From: Anastrepha obliqua
Taxonomy: Eukaryota; Arthropoda; Insecta; Diptera; Tephritidae
Direction: 5' to 3'
NCBI RefSeq assembly: GCF_027943255.1
Contig: NC_072896.1
Span: forward strand, 32,886,501 to 32,950,500
DNA: 64,000 nucleotides
The notes beneath the pieces are model-generated. The model worked only from the letters and a program-made list of their open reading frames with translations, was not told the DNA's origin and ran no database searches. The translations under genes were made by a program, and so were the position numbers. Numbering within the stretch: position 1 is the stretch's first letter; every line of letters starts with the position of its first letter. Shown one piece after another: positions 1-9,815 of this stretch.

Positions 1-67
1 GCCCTAAAATAAATGTCGCGGTTTGCATAAAAATAATGTTTTTCTGAGGATGTTCTATGTACTATAA

Positions 68-112
68 AGGGATTTAGCACTGCGACCTGAAAGATCTATT
101 GTCCTTCAATTG
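68..112 (-). repeat. Retroposon tail motif, copy 1
   Basis: A short block containing GATTTAGCACTGCGACC recurs in diverged form near 6330 and 16480. At those two sites it is flanked by ATTATT runs, as expected for the (AAT)n tail of a retroposon read on the - strand. This copy lacks an obvious ATT run. The parent element is not identified. Confidence 0.4.
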
Positions 113-354
113 TATGTTTGTGCCCAATTCATAAATTTTAAATAAGTATATGGCCACAGTTTGGAAAAGATTACAAATAAAAAATATGTGGTTATCACTA
201 ACCCTAAACTGTTGAAAATAAATTGCAAAACTTCATGGCTCTTATGAAAATACTACTGAAATATTTAGGATAAATTTTTGCTCTTGTGATGTGCAAATAT
301 ACTGCTTAGTTAAATTAAAATGGTTCAAAGAAATATGAACCTCTCTCTTTCTTG

Positions 355-510
355 GCTTCACAGTCTGTGGTGTACCATAGCTTCATCAACAATCCTCCTC
401 GAATTCAGTCTCTCTCTTGCCTCATTTCTCCAATTACGAACGTAGATCGCTTATAAGTCTGCTGCTACGTGATCAAGCAATCTCTTTCTTGGTCGGCCTC
501 TCTTTCTTCC
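355..510 (-). pseudogene. Non-LTR retrotransposon ORF2 C-terminal fragment (RTE-like)
   Basis: On the minus strand this stretch reads GRKRGRPRKRLLDHVAADL, a stop, then VRNWRNEARERL and IVDEAMVHHRL. The basic GRxRGRPRxRW-like box followed by a WR..A.DR..WR..V.EA segment is the usual end of the single ORF of endonuclease/reverse-transcriptase non-LTR elements of the RTE or related clades. Only the last 50 or so residues survive and they contain a stop, so this is a dead 5'-truncated copy. The clade is uncertain. Confidence 0.65.
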
Positions 511-1635
511 AAAAATTGAACCAAAATGTTAGAAAATTATGAGAAGGGCAAGAGGAAGGAAATTGTGATTAGTGCCCTCATTTGGCTGGAGTTACTTTTC
601 ATACAACAAAAATAATACGAATCCATTTATGATCTTTTTTCTCATACCGCTTCATTTTATTTCGATTTGCATTGCCCAATTGCTTGTTTACCATCAAGCT
701 GTCATCTCCATCGTCAAAGTATCCGCTTGCAAGAGTTCAACCTTAATACCTTAGCAGATTTACCCAAATTTGTCCCTCTTAAAGTGATTCTAAATTTAGT
801 TGGACTTTGATTTTTACTCCCCAACTTTATTTGTGCCCCGTCCTTTCATTCAAAATTCGCAGTTAAGTGCAATGAGAAAAGAAATTTAGAAATAAAATTC
901 CAATACTGCAAAATATGTGCCATAACAAATTATGACTTTTTTTAGCGACACACAATCGCAATGATTTCACTGGCTCAGCCAGTCATTACCACTTCGCACG
1001 TTCTTTAAAAAGTATCATCAGCTGCAGAAATAAGTTACATCAGCAACACTGTCGTCTGCTCCTTTGGCAATACAGCAATAAACTGCAAGTAGAAAACAAT
1101 GCAGGCAACTTCTAAGCAAAGAAATAGCGATTGCTCCCATTGGTGGCCCATAGCAAACAATAAATGCAACATTGTCGCTGATGAAGTGGAAACGGAAATA
1201 CCGTTGTGTTGTAATAAAAATCACAGCGCGTGATTGAGCAGTTTTGCGATGTCTGTGGAGGTACTATAAACGAACAAAACATTTTCCTCAGCAATACGCG
1301 CGTCAATACCCGCATAAACACTGGAGTAATAGAGCCCAAATGCAGGGTTTTCCCATAGAAGGCAGCTGAAAATTGAGGGTGCATAGAGCGGGAAATTGAT
1401 AAAGCAATAGCTTGAACACATTAATGGCTCTACTGCTTCTAAATAAGAATTAGATAAAATATCAAATATTTATTGAAGTGTACTGACGTGCTGAATTCAT
1501 ATCTGTGACCAAAGTTAAAAAATACAAAATTGTGGGTACCGTAAAACGATATTATTTTTTAATTCGTTAGTTCTTGAGAAAGTGAGCACGTTGGAGCTTT
1601 CGAAATTGATTGAATTCGATTGAAGGATCTACATA
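511..1635. other. Unassigned AT-rich DNA
   Basis: No gene or repeat could be supported here. Short open frames occur on both strands around 1018-1421, but they overlap each other, show no domain and have no splice or start context that stands out. Confidence 0.5.
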
Positions 1636-2328
1636 GGTTAGGTTAGGTTAGGTTATGTTAGCCAGGTTGCTTGTCAAAGACAAGACATTCGGTGGCTCTA
1701 AAGCCCATTCTGATAGCCGCATTTGTTTTCCATACCCTAACTAAGTTGCTTAAAACATTTAAAGCCTTTTAAGAAGGTGACTAGTCTCTCCAGTGAGGCA
1801 TTTTGCAAATTTCCCAGCTCTTAAAAGAAATAATCGCAAGGCTATTTGGCACCGCTTCTTGAAGTGCAGGACATTCACAGAGAAAGTGTTGTACCGACTA
1901 AATTTCTTCTTCATCTCCACAACTCCCGCAGAAGTCATTTTGAAGTACACTCATTCTACTGGCCAGGGTGCCAATAGTGCAATGGGCCGTTATATCACCT
2001 ATGACGACGCCAGTAGTTGATCTTTTGAAGCTAAGCCGAAATTTTGTCCTTTTAAGATTAAATTTTGGCCAGAGCGCTTTGGAGACCCTTCAGTTAGTAA
2101 TCAGGGACCACCTTCTATGGGTTTCCGCAATTACGCTCAGATCAATCGCAGTTTATAATTCGTTTAGAAGAATGCTTATGCCTACCGCTCACTGAAGGTA
2201 CATCTTACAGCCTTTTCTTGTACACTCAACCCACTCCAGAGTGGCCGGGAACCCCAGAAAGGGTGTTGTTATGTTGTTGGATAAGTGAGAGCGCCCTCCT
2301 GCATTCTTTAACACATCTTTAATTGATG
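1636..2328 (-). pseudogene. RNase H-type non-LTR retrotransposon, 3' half
   Basis: Read on the minus strand, this is the end of a Jockey/Loa-like ORF2. It holds a remnant of the RNase H motif VPGHSG near 2245, then a cysteine/histidine knuckle FCGSCGDEEE, a stop and QHFLCECPAL near 1870-1940. The HFLCECPAL box is characteristic of the C-terminus of these elements. The 3' end runs into repeats of the AACCT type, seen on the + strand as TTAGG units at about 1638-1662; here these are a retroelement tail rather than a telomere. Frame breaks show it is dead. It is the downstream part of the element whose RNase H start lies at 2863-3180. Confidence 0.75.
1638..1662. repeat. Short (TTAGG)n run at a retroelement 3' end
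   Basis: Three to four perfect TTAGG/AGGTT units followed by a variant. The position directly downstream of the - strand ORF2 tail suggests a retrotransposon tail. Diptera generally lack TTAGG telomeres, so a telomeric reading is unlikely. Confidence 0.6.
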
Positions 2329-2330
2329 TA

Positions 2331-2860
2331 CAGGGTTGCCAATATTCGACTGCCCATCTGGCAACCCTGTATCTTTTGACAGAGACGTCAGATCGCTTAA
2401 TGACATACCGCGTTGGAAGCGTCAGTCCAAGCAGTTTTTTACCATCGAACAGTACACGCCACGCGAGCGCTCCCAAATTGTGGAAATTTACATTCAACAA
2501 AAGATGTCAATTGTGAAAACTCAACGTGCGTATAAAAAATTAAATAATGTGAAAAGTGCGCCTTCTAAGAACACCATTAAACGTTTGTACGAAAGGTTTT
2601 CGACTGGTGATGCTCTTTCTAATCCTAAGAGGCCAAATCAAAACCGACCAAGGCGTCGCCAAGGACATCGCAAAATCGCCGTTCTCAGCAGTTGGGCATT
2701 GCTCGGACCACTTTACAACGAATTATCCGCAATGATTTGCATTTATTCCCGTATAAGATTCAATTGACACAAAGATTGTTGCCTGCGGACAAGCCTCGTC
2801 GATTGGAATGGGTCCAAAGAGTCATCGAAATCCGTCGGGTCCGTCGAATATGGGCAACCC
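2331..2860 (+). mobile_element. Internally deleted mariner-like element inside a retrotransposon
   Basis: TIRs begin AGGGTTGCC and share ATATTCGAC (left from 2331, right the reverse complement ending at 2860), flanked by TA on both sides. The + strand encodes a helix-turn-helix N-terminus: YTPRERSQIVEIYIQQ, then SAPSKNTIKRLYERF (residues about 40-92 of the frame opening at 2336). After a frame break come TTLQRIIRNDLHLFPYKIQ and LLPADKPRRLEWVQRV, the linker that normally precedes the catalytic core in this transposase group. The frame then runs into the right TIR, so the whole DDE core is missing. At about 530 bp it is a non-autonomous derivative. It sits between the two halves of an RNase H domain read on the opposite strand. 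Confidence 0.8.
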
Positions 2861-2862
2861 TA

Positions 2863-3180
2863 GTGCCTTGATCACTGCTTGACTATCAACAAAAATGTCC
2901 CACAGTCTTATCGATTTTGCTACTATGTCTATTGCGTGGATCTCAGCTTGGAAGACGCTACACCAGTCTGGGAGTCTAAGGAGGATAATTAAGGACGCAT
3001 ACACTCCTGATCCAGTGCCGTCAGTATAAATATGGTCACCACTATGACCACTGATTTGACTCTGGGTTGTCAATCCTTTCTGTCCGGTATTCTTATTTTA
3101 CGGTCTTTGTTCAGATCTATCTTGGGAATCATATAATCTGTCGAAGCGTCTTCCACAGATAGAAGAACTGACGCATGGTC
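2863..3180 (-). pseudogene. RNase H domain start of a non-LTR retrotransposon
   Basis: On the minus strand this reads MIPKIDLNKDRKIRIP, then IYTDGTGSGVYASL, VFQAEIHAIDIV and DIFVDSQAVIKALG. The D, E and D that form the first three metal-binding positions of RNase H (TDG, AEI, DSQ) are all present. The domain stops at the mariner right end at 2862 and resumes beyond its left end at 2328 with the VPGHSG motif. Upstream reverse transcriptase is absent, so the copy is 5' truncated. It belongs to the RNase H-bearing Jockey/Loa-like group. Confidence 0.8.
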
Positions 3181-3263
3181 ACAAAAAAATCTATAAAACA
3201 TTTTTTTAAGGAGTCTAAAGACAGAATTATTACGCATCTCCTCTCAACGTCTTATAAAATAAA

Positions 3264-3955
3264 GTGCCAAAATATGTAAGTAAACTAATAACTAAGCACC
3301 CTCGCTGGGTTCGAGCGGTACTATTTCCATTCATAATCTCTCAAAGGAGGAGTGGGCAGGATGCAGTATTTGGAACATGGTGTTGCAAACATGTTTACGG
3401 ATGCCACGAAGTTGGACGTAAACGTTGGTGTGAGAGCATTCAGCGAGGAACTCTCCATCAAACTCAAATTTAAGCTGCCGGGTCCTTATAATATTTTCCA
3501 AACGGAGGTAGCCGCAATTAATGAAGCAGTCAGTTGGCTGCTTACTTCTGTAAATACCTACTCCGACACCCAACCGGCAATCAAAACCCTGGACTCGTCG
3601 TTTTTGCGTTTGAAATTAGTAAGGGAATAGTTGATTTCTTTATCGACTGTGTGTGTGCATAGCAAAAAACTGCTGGGCTGATGAGCTGGCTGGACATATG
3701 ACTCTAGCGACAGTTTCACCGCAAAGGTTTCACCGTAAAATGAGATAATTGGGGTTAGTTGAGAACCTGTAGTTTACTCTTGGAAAGAAGGCCTCGCGAC
3801 AACTCAGTGAGCGCTAGATTAGTGCGCAAACTTGCAAAGGCGCGAGATCGTTCTAGTCACGGGTAGATTGGGGCGCTCGAAGGAGCTTCTAAGGTTAATA
3901 AAGCCGTAGTTCTCGAACTTGCTGGTCATACTAGCCGGCACATGCCACCGCGGAT
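3264..3955 (+). pseudogene. RNase H-type non-LTR retrotransposon fragment
   Basis: The + strand frame at 3352-3630 contains FTDATKLDVNVGVRAFS, FQTEVAAINEAVSWL and TYSDTQPAIKTL, matching the D, E and D positions of retrotransposon RNase H. Downstream come ADELAGH (about 3680), equivalent to the usual ADELA motif, and a stretch reading LLRLIKP then a stop and FSNLLVILAGTC, resembling the conserved linker before the terminal zinc knuckle. Stops and frame changes show decay. It is a different copy from the element at 2863-3180 and runs in the opposite direction. Confidence 0.7.
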
Positions 3956-3984
3956 ATGAGTTAGTTGGTGTTTGACTACTTTTT

Positions 3985-4190
3985 CTAAAGCATCTGGTTC
4001 CATGAAGTCAATGGTTTCTTAAATATTGCAATAAATCGATTGTTAAGCGCGCTTTTTGGCAAGTTGTTTGGCTGATTAATTTTTGGAAACAAAAATTCAG
4101 TCAGCATGTCTCGATAGAGCTCCACATTCATCGTTATGGCAGCGCTTTCTTCATTTCGAAAGAAATCAGGTGCGATGATGCCGCCAGTGC
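3985..4190 (-). pseudogene. Mariner-like transposase fragment
   Basis: Minus-strand reading gives GIIAPDFFRNEESAAITMN and VELYRDMLTEFLFPKI, equivalent to the GPYFF.NE.G..VTVNGERYR.M segment seen in the larger copies at 17060-17160 and 21600-21700. Only this central block between the first and second catalytic aspartates survives; the ends are missing. Confidence 0.7.
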
Positions 4191-4253
4191 TCTATGAATC
4201 GAAACGAAGTCTGACTCATTATTATGTCATGGAACTAGGCTGCTAACCAACAA

Positions 4254-4560
4254 GGCAGTGTGTCATTTTCACTGCCTGTGGTACTCCAGAAACATTTTGG
4301 TTCCAAGAACCCCAATAGTATCAATAGCTCTTCCATTTCGATTTAAACAACTCCACTTCAAAATTATCAAATTATATTTTAAAGTGGCCATAAATAAAGC
4401 TCAAGGACAAACACTTAAGGTTACCTGTTTGGGACAAAGAGCTCAATGTTCTACAAAGGGCCTAGTATTTATAGCTCTAACCCGTGTAACAAATACAAGA
4501 AAATTATAGGTCTTGGCTCCTAATGGAAAAACTTCGAAAATTATATGTACACACAACTTC
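4254..4560 (+). pseudogene. Helitron helicase C-terminal fragment
   Basis: The + frame reads ILVPRTPIVSIALPFRFKQ, then KVAINKAQGQTLKV and FIALTRVTNTRKL, followed after a stop by APNGKTSKII. This is the end of the Pif1-family helicase of Helitron rolling-circle transposons: the PF.FKR box, the INKAQGQTL helicase motif, the Y/FVALSRV motif and the terminal APNGKT segment in order. The usual replication-initiator domain and the rest of the helicase are absent, and no Helitron 3' hairpin was identified nearby. It is a degraded relic. Confidence 0.8.
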
Positions 4561-4584
4561 ATAAAAAGTACCTTGAATATACAA

Positions 4585-4905
4585 TGTGCTGCTTAGTTAA
4601 CCGTCCATTTTTGTTTTTGGGTAACTTTTTTATTAAATTAAAAAATAATTTTAAATAGGGGAAATCGTTATTTTGACTTATACGCGTACCATTGCTTGTC
4701 TGTTTGTATACTGCAGCTGTCTACTTTACTTTGAAAAAGTTATGAGTTGTTGTTGTAGCAGCATAAACATATCCCATACTTACATACGGGGAATGCTGCT
4801 GGCAGGATATAAATCCGGGTCCTTTCGGTAATGTAGAACCGACTGTCGTGGAAACGAAAAAAAAAGTATGAGTCTTCCGATGGGGGGATTAATTTTGCGT
4901 CTCTT
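4585..4905. mobile_element. MITE copy interrupted by a short retroposon
   Basis: The interior (TTATTAAATTAAAAAAT, a purine-rich GGGGAAATC stretch, then CTGCAGCTG) and right end (TCTTCCGAT..GGATTAATTTTGCG) match the MITE at 59853-60019 in the same order. The match breaks at about 4743 and resumes near 4868, where another repeat has been inserted. The left terminus is degraded. Confidence 0.6.
4744..4868 (+). mobile_element. Short retroposon-like repeat with A-tail
   Basis: Starts with a GTTGTTGTTG run and AGCAGCATAAACATA, contains ATAAATCCGGGTC and ends GTCGTGGAAACG followed by nine A residues. The flanks read GTTATGAG on the left and GTATGAG on the right, a possible target duplication. From memory this resembles a dispersed repeat of tephritid flies; I could not search for it. 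Confidence 0.5.
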
Positions 4906-5314
4906 CACACATATGTATGTATAACCACTTATTGGAGCTCATTTAATTGTGCAATCTGCTCATTCGTTATTAATTTAAAACCCTTATTTTATGATAAACT
5001 TGTGTGAAACAAGGTATGAGCTTCTAGTATATAAAAATGTATAAGAAGCTCCATTGAATTCTTACTCTACCTTATAGTAATTACACCCCAACTGTACTCA
5101 AATATTAAACAAAAAATTACTTATACACCTATCTTTCTTTGCAGGTGCGTATTCGATATTCCACTGTATTGAATTTTAAGAGAATTTCATTCTACCTGAA
5201 ATCAAGTAAGTGCTTTACTACATTTTCACTCAGCTTAAGCCTTTCGTAGGCTGCTGTCGATTTGTAAGGAGTTGGCACATGCCAAGCCGCCTATACATTT
5301 GTAAGTAGCTTCTT
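4906..5314. other. Unassigned AT-rich DNA
   Basis: No gene or recognisable repeat was supported in this stretch. Confidence 0.5.
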
Positions 5315-5738
5315 ACATGTGCATTAGGGTGCATATAATAAATTTTTTCAACGAAATTATAAAATTTATTATATTTTAAGACTTTCGCTAAAATATTTCG
5401 AAAAAATATTAAGATTTATGTTAGTTGAACCGATTTGAAAGTACCACCAAATTCTCATTATTTTGAATGCATTGATAAGGTTTTAAATAATTTTATACAG
5501 TCGTTTTATGTCTAGGCTTTCTACCAGTTGAGTTGAGTTTTTGGAAAAAAATATTTTTAAAAATTAATTTTATTTATAAAAAAAAACCTTCTTTGGAGAT
5601 ATTTTCAAATCGTTTCATTTGGCGTTAATCTTAATATTTTCCCGCAATATTCTGGCGAAAGCTTTAAAATAAAGTAAACTTTATGATTCCATTGGAAAGC
5701 CTGTAATTTCTTTAATGATGCACCCTAATGTATGTGCA
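5315..5738. mobile_element. Foldback MITE with CATTAGGGTGCAT ends
   Basis: CATTAGGGTGCAT at 5322-5334 recurs as its reverse complement at about 5718-5730. Inside, CTTTCGCTAAAATATTTCG with AAATATTAAGATT on the left pairs with GGCGTTAATCTTAATATTTT and CTGGCGAAAGC on the right. The whole element of about 420 bp can therefore form an imperfect hairpin. No coding capacity. Both ends lie in short ACAT/ATGT-rich sequence, so the target duplication is unclear. Confidence 0.65.
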
Positions 5739-6311
5739 TATATCTGTTTGTGCGTGTAAGTGCAGTCATACCCTGCACCTCAAAACACATTATGATCCAC
5801 TTCCAACAAATTTACATTGAAATAATTCCGTACTGTAGCCTACCACATGCTTACTTATGTACATGCGTACATTAGGAAGGTCGAAAAAAATTGAAAAAAA
5901 ATCTTTAAAAAAATTTTTAAACTAAAATTCGAGAAAACCGCGCTCTATGTGAAAGCTTACGTAAGCTTTTATATGTGCTGGAGTATCTCGACACAGGAAA
6001 ACAAAATTTCTACCGCCCTAAAAATTGGCAAAATTTAATTTTTGTCAAAACTTTGGCATTTAGTGCCGGATTTTTATGAAATATGTTATAGAAATGAAAT
6101 ATGAATAATGTTATATAAATGCCATTATAAAGCGTTTGCCGAGTGCCGTTCATTTCTCAAGACATTGTGAATCATCTTCGAACTCATACTCGTATTTTTT
6201 AGAAAAATCATTTTTTCTGTAAAGTTTTCAAATTTAATTTTTTACATATTTTCCAACAAAGGCTCAGTTAAGCGTACATACTTACAAACTGTTATTATCA
6301 CTATTGTTATT
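5739..6311. other. Unassigned, possible decayed foldback DNA
   Basis: AT-rich, no gene. Contains scattered CCGCCCTAAAAAT- and AGGAAGGTCG-like segments reminiscent of the foldback at 6654-6958, plus a 16-bp palindrome AAGCTTACGTAAGCTT near 5953. I could not define element boundaries. Confidence 0.35.
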
Positions 6312-6390
6312 ATTATTATTATTTTTAGTGGATTTAGCCCAGCGACTTGAAAGAGCTGTAGCGCCCTCGTCAAGAAGGCAAAGTATTTCT
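6312..6390 (-). repeat. Retroposon tail motif, copy 2
   Basis: A TTATTATTATTATT run is followed by AGTGGATTTAGCCCAGCGAC and TTGAAAGAGCTGTAGCGCCC. Read on the minus strand this is a 3' end finishing in (AAT)n. Same family as 68-112 and 16466-16545. Confidence 0.5.
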
Positions 6391-6653
6391 CTCAGCAAAA
6401 AAAAGAAAAAACTTTGGGACCATCTTAAAATTTGCTAAAAAAATTTGTTTGTACCACCCTAAAGTCGCCAAAATTAATTTTTTGTTATGAAGTGGATTTC
6501 GATGTCAGATTTTTATAAAGCGATTTTTTTTAAATCTTATTCCACTAATAAATTTTTCATTAATGAGGTATCTTAAAAATTTTACAATTTGTACCCTCAA
6601 AAGTATTCTTATAATAAGTCTTCCACACGAAATATGTCCTTTAACCTATAAGC

Positions 6654-6958
6654 AAAACCGTTATAGCTACTAAAACGTTTAGTACAACTATAAATTAGCA
6701 GCCGTTTGTATATGAAAAAAAAAATTTAGGACCACCCTAAACGTAGTCTGAATTAATTTTTTGTTATAACTATAGCATTTGATATCCGATTACTATATAT
6801 TGTGTTTGGTATAAATTAGATAACAAGTGCTAAAGTATTGACAAAAAGTTAATTTTACGAGTAATGGTTTTTAGGGTGGTCCTAAAATAATTTTTGACAC
6901 ATAAATACAACTATTAATTTATAGTTGCACCAAACATTTTAGTTGCTGTAACGGTTTT
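6654..6958. repeat. Long inverted repeat (foldback) with GGACCACCCTAAA arms
   Basis: The left arm (about 6654-6768) starts AAAACCGTTATAGC, runs through ACAACTATAAATTA and contains TTTAGGACCACCCTAAA. The right arm (about 6845-6958) is its reverse complement with TTTAGGGTGGTCCTAAA, TAATTTATAGTTG and GCTGTAACGGTTTT. Arms of about 110 bp flank a spacer of roughly 75 bp. No open frame. It may be a MITE or a satellite foldback, and its transcript would fold into a long hairpin. Confidence 0.75.
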
Positions 6959-7564
6959 AATCTTTTCGGGTTGTTCCTAAAAAATAGGCGAGCGAGAATG
7001 GAGAGTAAAATTTCAAGGCCATGCAACGTTTTGGGCATTTTCGTTCCGCGAGAGAGAAAAAGATATAACGTAGAGGAAAAGGAGAGAGAGAGCTATACCT
7101 TATAAATATCTTAGATACACTTTAGGCTATTTTTCCTGAGTTTTTCCTTGTGGTTGCTAATTTCTAGTGAGAAATAACACTGCTTACTTTCTGACGCTTG
7201 TTTGTTGGTGCAAACTTGTAGGAAATATATTTTTGGCGTTATATTTCCTTGGTGCCTACTGTTTGGGACGGTTTTTGGTCCCAATTTTTTTGGGTTTTTT
7301 TGTGGTGCCTACTTTTTGGCGCTTGTTTCCATTCCGTGGCTAGTGCTTGTGCGTACTATAAAGTGCTATCCATTCCGGCATCGGATTTATTGGTATTACC
7401 TTGCGGTAATTTGTGCCGTTGCTGCGGTCTTGGAATCGCTGCGGTTGTGCGGGTGATAAACGCTCGGAGTAGTGCGCGTTGTTGCCACGATTTGTGTCCA
7501 GCGTTTACCTACACAAGAGGAGATCAGATTTTCAAAAGGTGGTGGTGTTTTAATTTTTTTTTTT
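6959..7564. other. Unassigned region with degenerate repeats
   Basis: No gene recognised. GGTGCCTACT/CTGCTTACT followed by TTYTGRCGCTTGTTT recurs at about 7182, 7251 and 7305, an imperfect reiteration. Two overlapping + strand frames (7202-7456, 7249-7566) are open but have no recognisable domain, and the cysteine-rich stretch in one of them could be chance. It could be an untranslated part of a retroelement. Confidence 0.35.
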
Positions 7565-8704
7565 AATATGGGAGCCGTTCCGGCTTAATGTACATTGGCA
7601 CATACAGAGCCGACATAAAATTTTCAATATAATCCACAACTTTGCTACTGCTTAAGGCGCACATAAACCGCTTAAAGGCTCTTATGCCAAAATCGAGTGC
7701 CCACACACACACCCACCTAAATACAGTTGCAAATGCTTTGATAGGTGCATACATATTTATGTTTTTGTAACCACTTGCCAAAGTGCTGACAGCATCTTAA
7801 CAAAAGCAGCAGCAACAGCAGAGGCTAAGAGCAAACAGCAACAGTAAATGATGCAACAATTTACTCGCAACTGCGTTGGTGACCATGAGAGGATGTGTTT
7901 GTTCGTGTGCATGTGTGTGTGTTGTGGTAAAGTTACTGGACAATGTAATAAGCTCATTACGATGCTTAACTACGCAACCGCACACAATGTGGCGACTGAT
8001 AGACATACAAGTACGTATAAAGTACTCAGTGAAGACTGGCGTTTCCTGGGTGTGGATCCGTAGACATGGCAACAGACAACAACCAACAGCAGCTGCAACT
8101 CGACTATCACCATTGCCAACACTTTCAGCATCTCCTATGTTTGCCTGTATGTATGCGTGTGCACATATTGCCATAACCTTAAACATCACCACTACTATGG
8201 CCAACTACATCATTAATGTCACCGGCATTATTATCTCACAGCATCTCCATTCTCTCATCATCTCCACTCTCTTTACCACCATTATTATTCCTTCTGTTTC
8301 TATCGTCTTCAACGCCATCAGCTTCATTGGCGCTGCTGGCAACCACCTGCATTATTTGACAAATGAAACGAATGAGAATGGCGTCGTCATCAATACAAAC
8401 ATTTGGCTGAATGCTTCATTTGTAACTACATTTGTAGGTATAGCTGTGCATTCGTTTGTATGTCTGTCATGGTGACCAAAATGATTGATTGAGCTTTTAG
8501 GTAAATTAAAAAAAAATCCACTGCTATGATAGTCAAGGAATCGAATATTTATCTGTATACGAGTAACTGTTTAAAGTAGCCACACTTATACAGTTGCATT
8601 TTTTCCATTGGTTTTATTTGGTTATACAGTTCTGGCATTAAATTGGAATTTAAGAAAAAATTATATTTTGTCTCACAGAGATAAAAAGCCTCTGCGAAGG
8701 AGAT
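7565..8704. other. Unassigned DNA with CA/GT-rich stretches and one long frame
   Basis: ACACACAC- and GTGTGTGT-rich stretches occur near 7700 and 7915. An open frame of 199 codons (7876-8475, +) reads through low-complexity Ser/Thr/Ile-rich sequence without a recognisable domain. Overlapping frames are open on the minus strand, so I do not call it a gene. Confidence 0.4.
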
Positions 8705-9425
8705 AGAAGAAGGTTATTTTAGCTTCCAAAAAATTATCCCAATAATACGCATGAATTGGTGGAGCAAAGTAGGACTAGCCTTACCACCTTGAGCGAAAAC
8801 CATAAAGTTACCTTAATCTGGGTCCCGGGACATCGGAGCATCGAAGGTAATGAAAAAACGGATGAACTGGCAAAAAGGGGATCTGCCATGAATAACGCTC
8901 TTGCAGAATCGGTATTCACACCACTAGGTGCAGTCAAGAGTGCAATTTCCCTAAAATACCTCCGAATCGCAGATTGTAGATGGAGAGACCAGACGAAATG
9001 CAAAATTAGCAGAACGTTATGGCCCACCTACAACCTCAAGCAATCGTCGACATTAATAAACATGAAACGACGGGACGCCTGGAGACTACCGGCAGTCATA
9101 ACTGGCTTTTGGTCTGTGGGAGAACAAGCAGCCAAAATGGGCATCCCTCACAACACATACTGTCACAGTTGTAAACAACCGGAGAAAAAAGAAACAATTT
9201 TCCACTTCCTCTGCGAGTGTCCTGCCCTATGGAAGGACAGAATGTTAACCCGCTATTCGAGAGTTTGGAACAGCTGTCTGGCTTAGATGTCAACAGCCTA
9301 ATAAGATTCACAGACTGGATATAGTCTTGCTGTAAATAACTGATAAACAAGTTGGTAACGAGGATGTGGTAACAAAATGGTGCGGAAGCTCTAGTTGGAT
9401 TCTGGAAGAATCACCACTTAAACCA
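8705..9425 (+). pseudogene. RNase H-type non-LTR retrotransposon, 3' end
   Basis: The + frame 8756-9286 carries VTLIWVPGHRSIEGNEKTDE and ELAKRGSA (the last RNase H motif with its histidine and aspartate), then a linker and a terminal knuckle YCHSCKQPEKKETIFHFLC followed by ECPALW. A one-base frame change near 9245 moves the true end to another frame, reading LSGLDVNSLIRFTDWI before its stop at about 9324. The untranslated tail ends near 9425 in AACCAACCAA. The copy starts within the RNase H domain, so it is 5' truncated. It is better preserved than the other copies of this group in the window. Confidence 0.85.
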
Positions 9426-9489
9426 ACCAACACATGAATTTTGTATCTCAGTTTTGTCGTTTTACCCTAAGAAGAATTGTGCTTAATTG

Positions 9490-9815
9490 GTCCTAACGGC
9501 GAGTGTCGCAGGCTATGGAACAATGAGTTGTATGAGCTTTACGACGACATAGACATAACGCAGCGAATAAAGACCTAGCGGCTATGTTGACGGGGTTATG
9601 TCATCCGAATGAATACAAACGCTCCGGCTCTGAAAGTATTCGATGAGGAACCAGCTGGTGGTAGCAGAGGAAGGCCTCCTCTACGTTGGAAAGATCAGGT
9701 GGAGAAGGACTTGGCTTCGCTTAGTGTGTCTAACTGGCGCCAGTTAGTATGAAAAAGCGCGCTAGTTGAATTCAGCCAAAATCGCTTAAGTGGATACCGC
9801 GAGGATCAAGAAAAA
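9490..9815 (+). pseudogene. RTE-like retrotransposon tail, copy 1
   Basis: The + strand reads LWNNELYELYDDIDITQRIK, then VIRMNTNAPALKVFDEEPAG and SRGRPPLRWKDQVEKDLASL followed by SVSNWRQLV. This is the C-terminal region of endonuclease/reverse-transcriptase elements with the GRPxLRWKDQVE box. A stop after RIKT and another after NWRQLV show it is dead. The 3' end finishes in GAAGAAAAAGAAG-like sequence. Two sister copies share this end at 11970-12067 and 38820-39085. Confidence 0.75.

Noticed and set aside
1638..1662. TTAGG repeat as telomeric sequence
   Set aside because: Only a few units, directly at the 3' end of a retroelement, and Diptera generally lack TTAGG telomeres.
7876..8475. A 199-codon + strand frame
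   Set aside because: Low-complexity Ser/Thr/Ile content, no domain, overlapping open frames on the other strand and no splice context.
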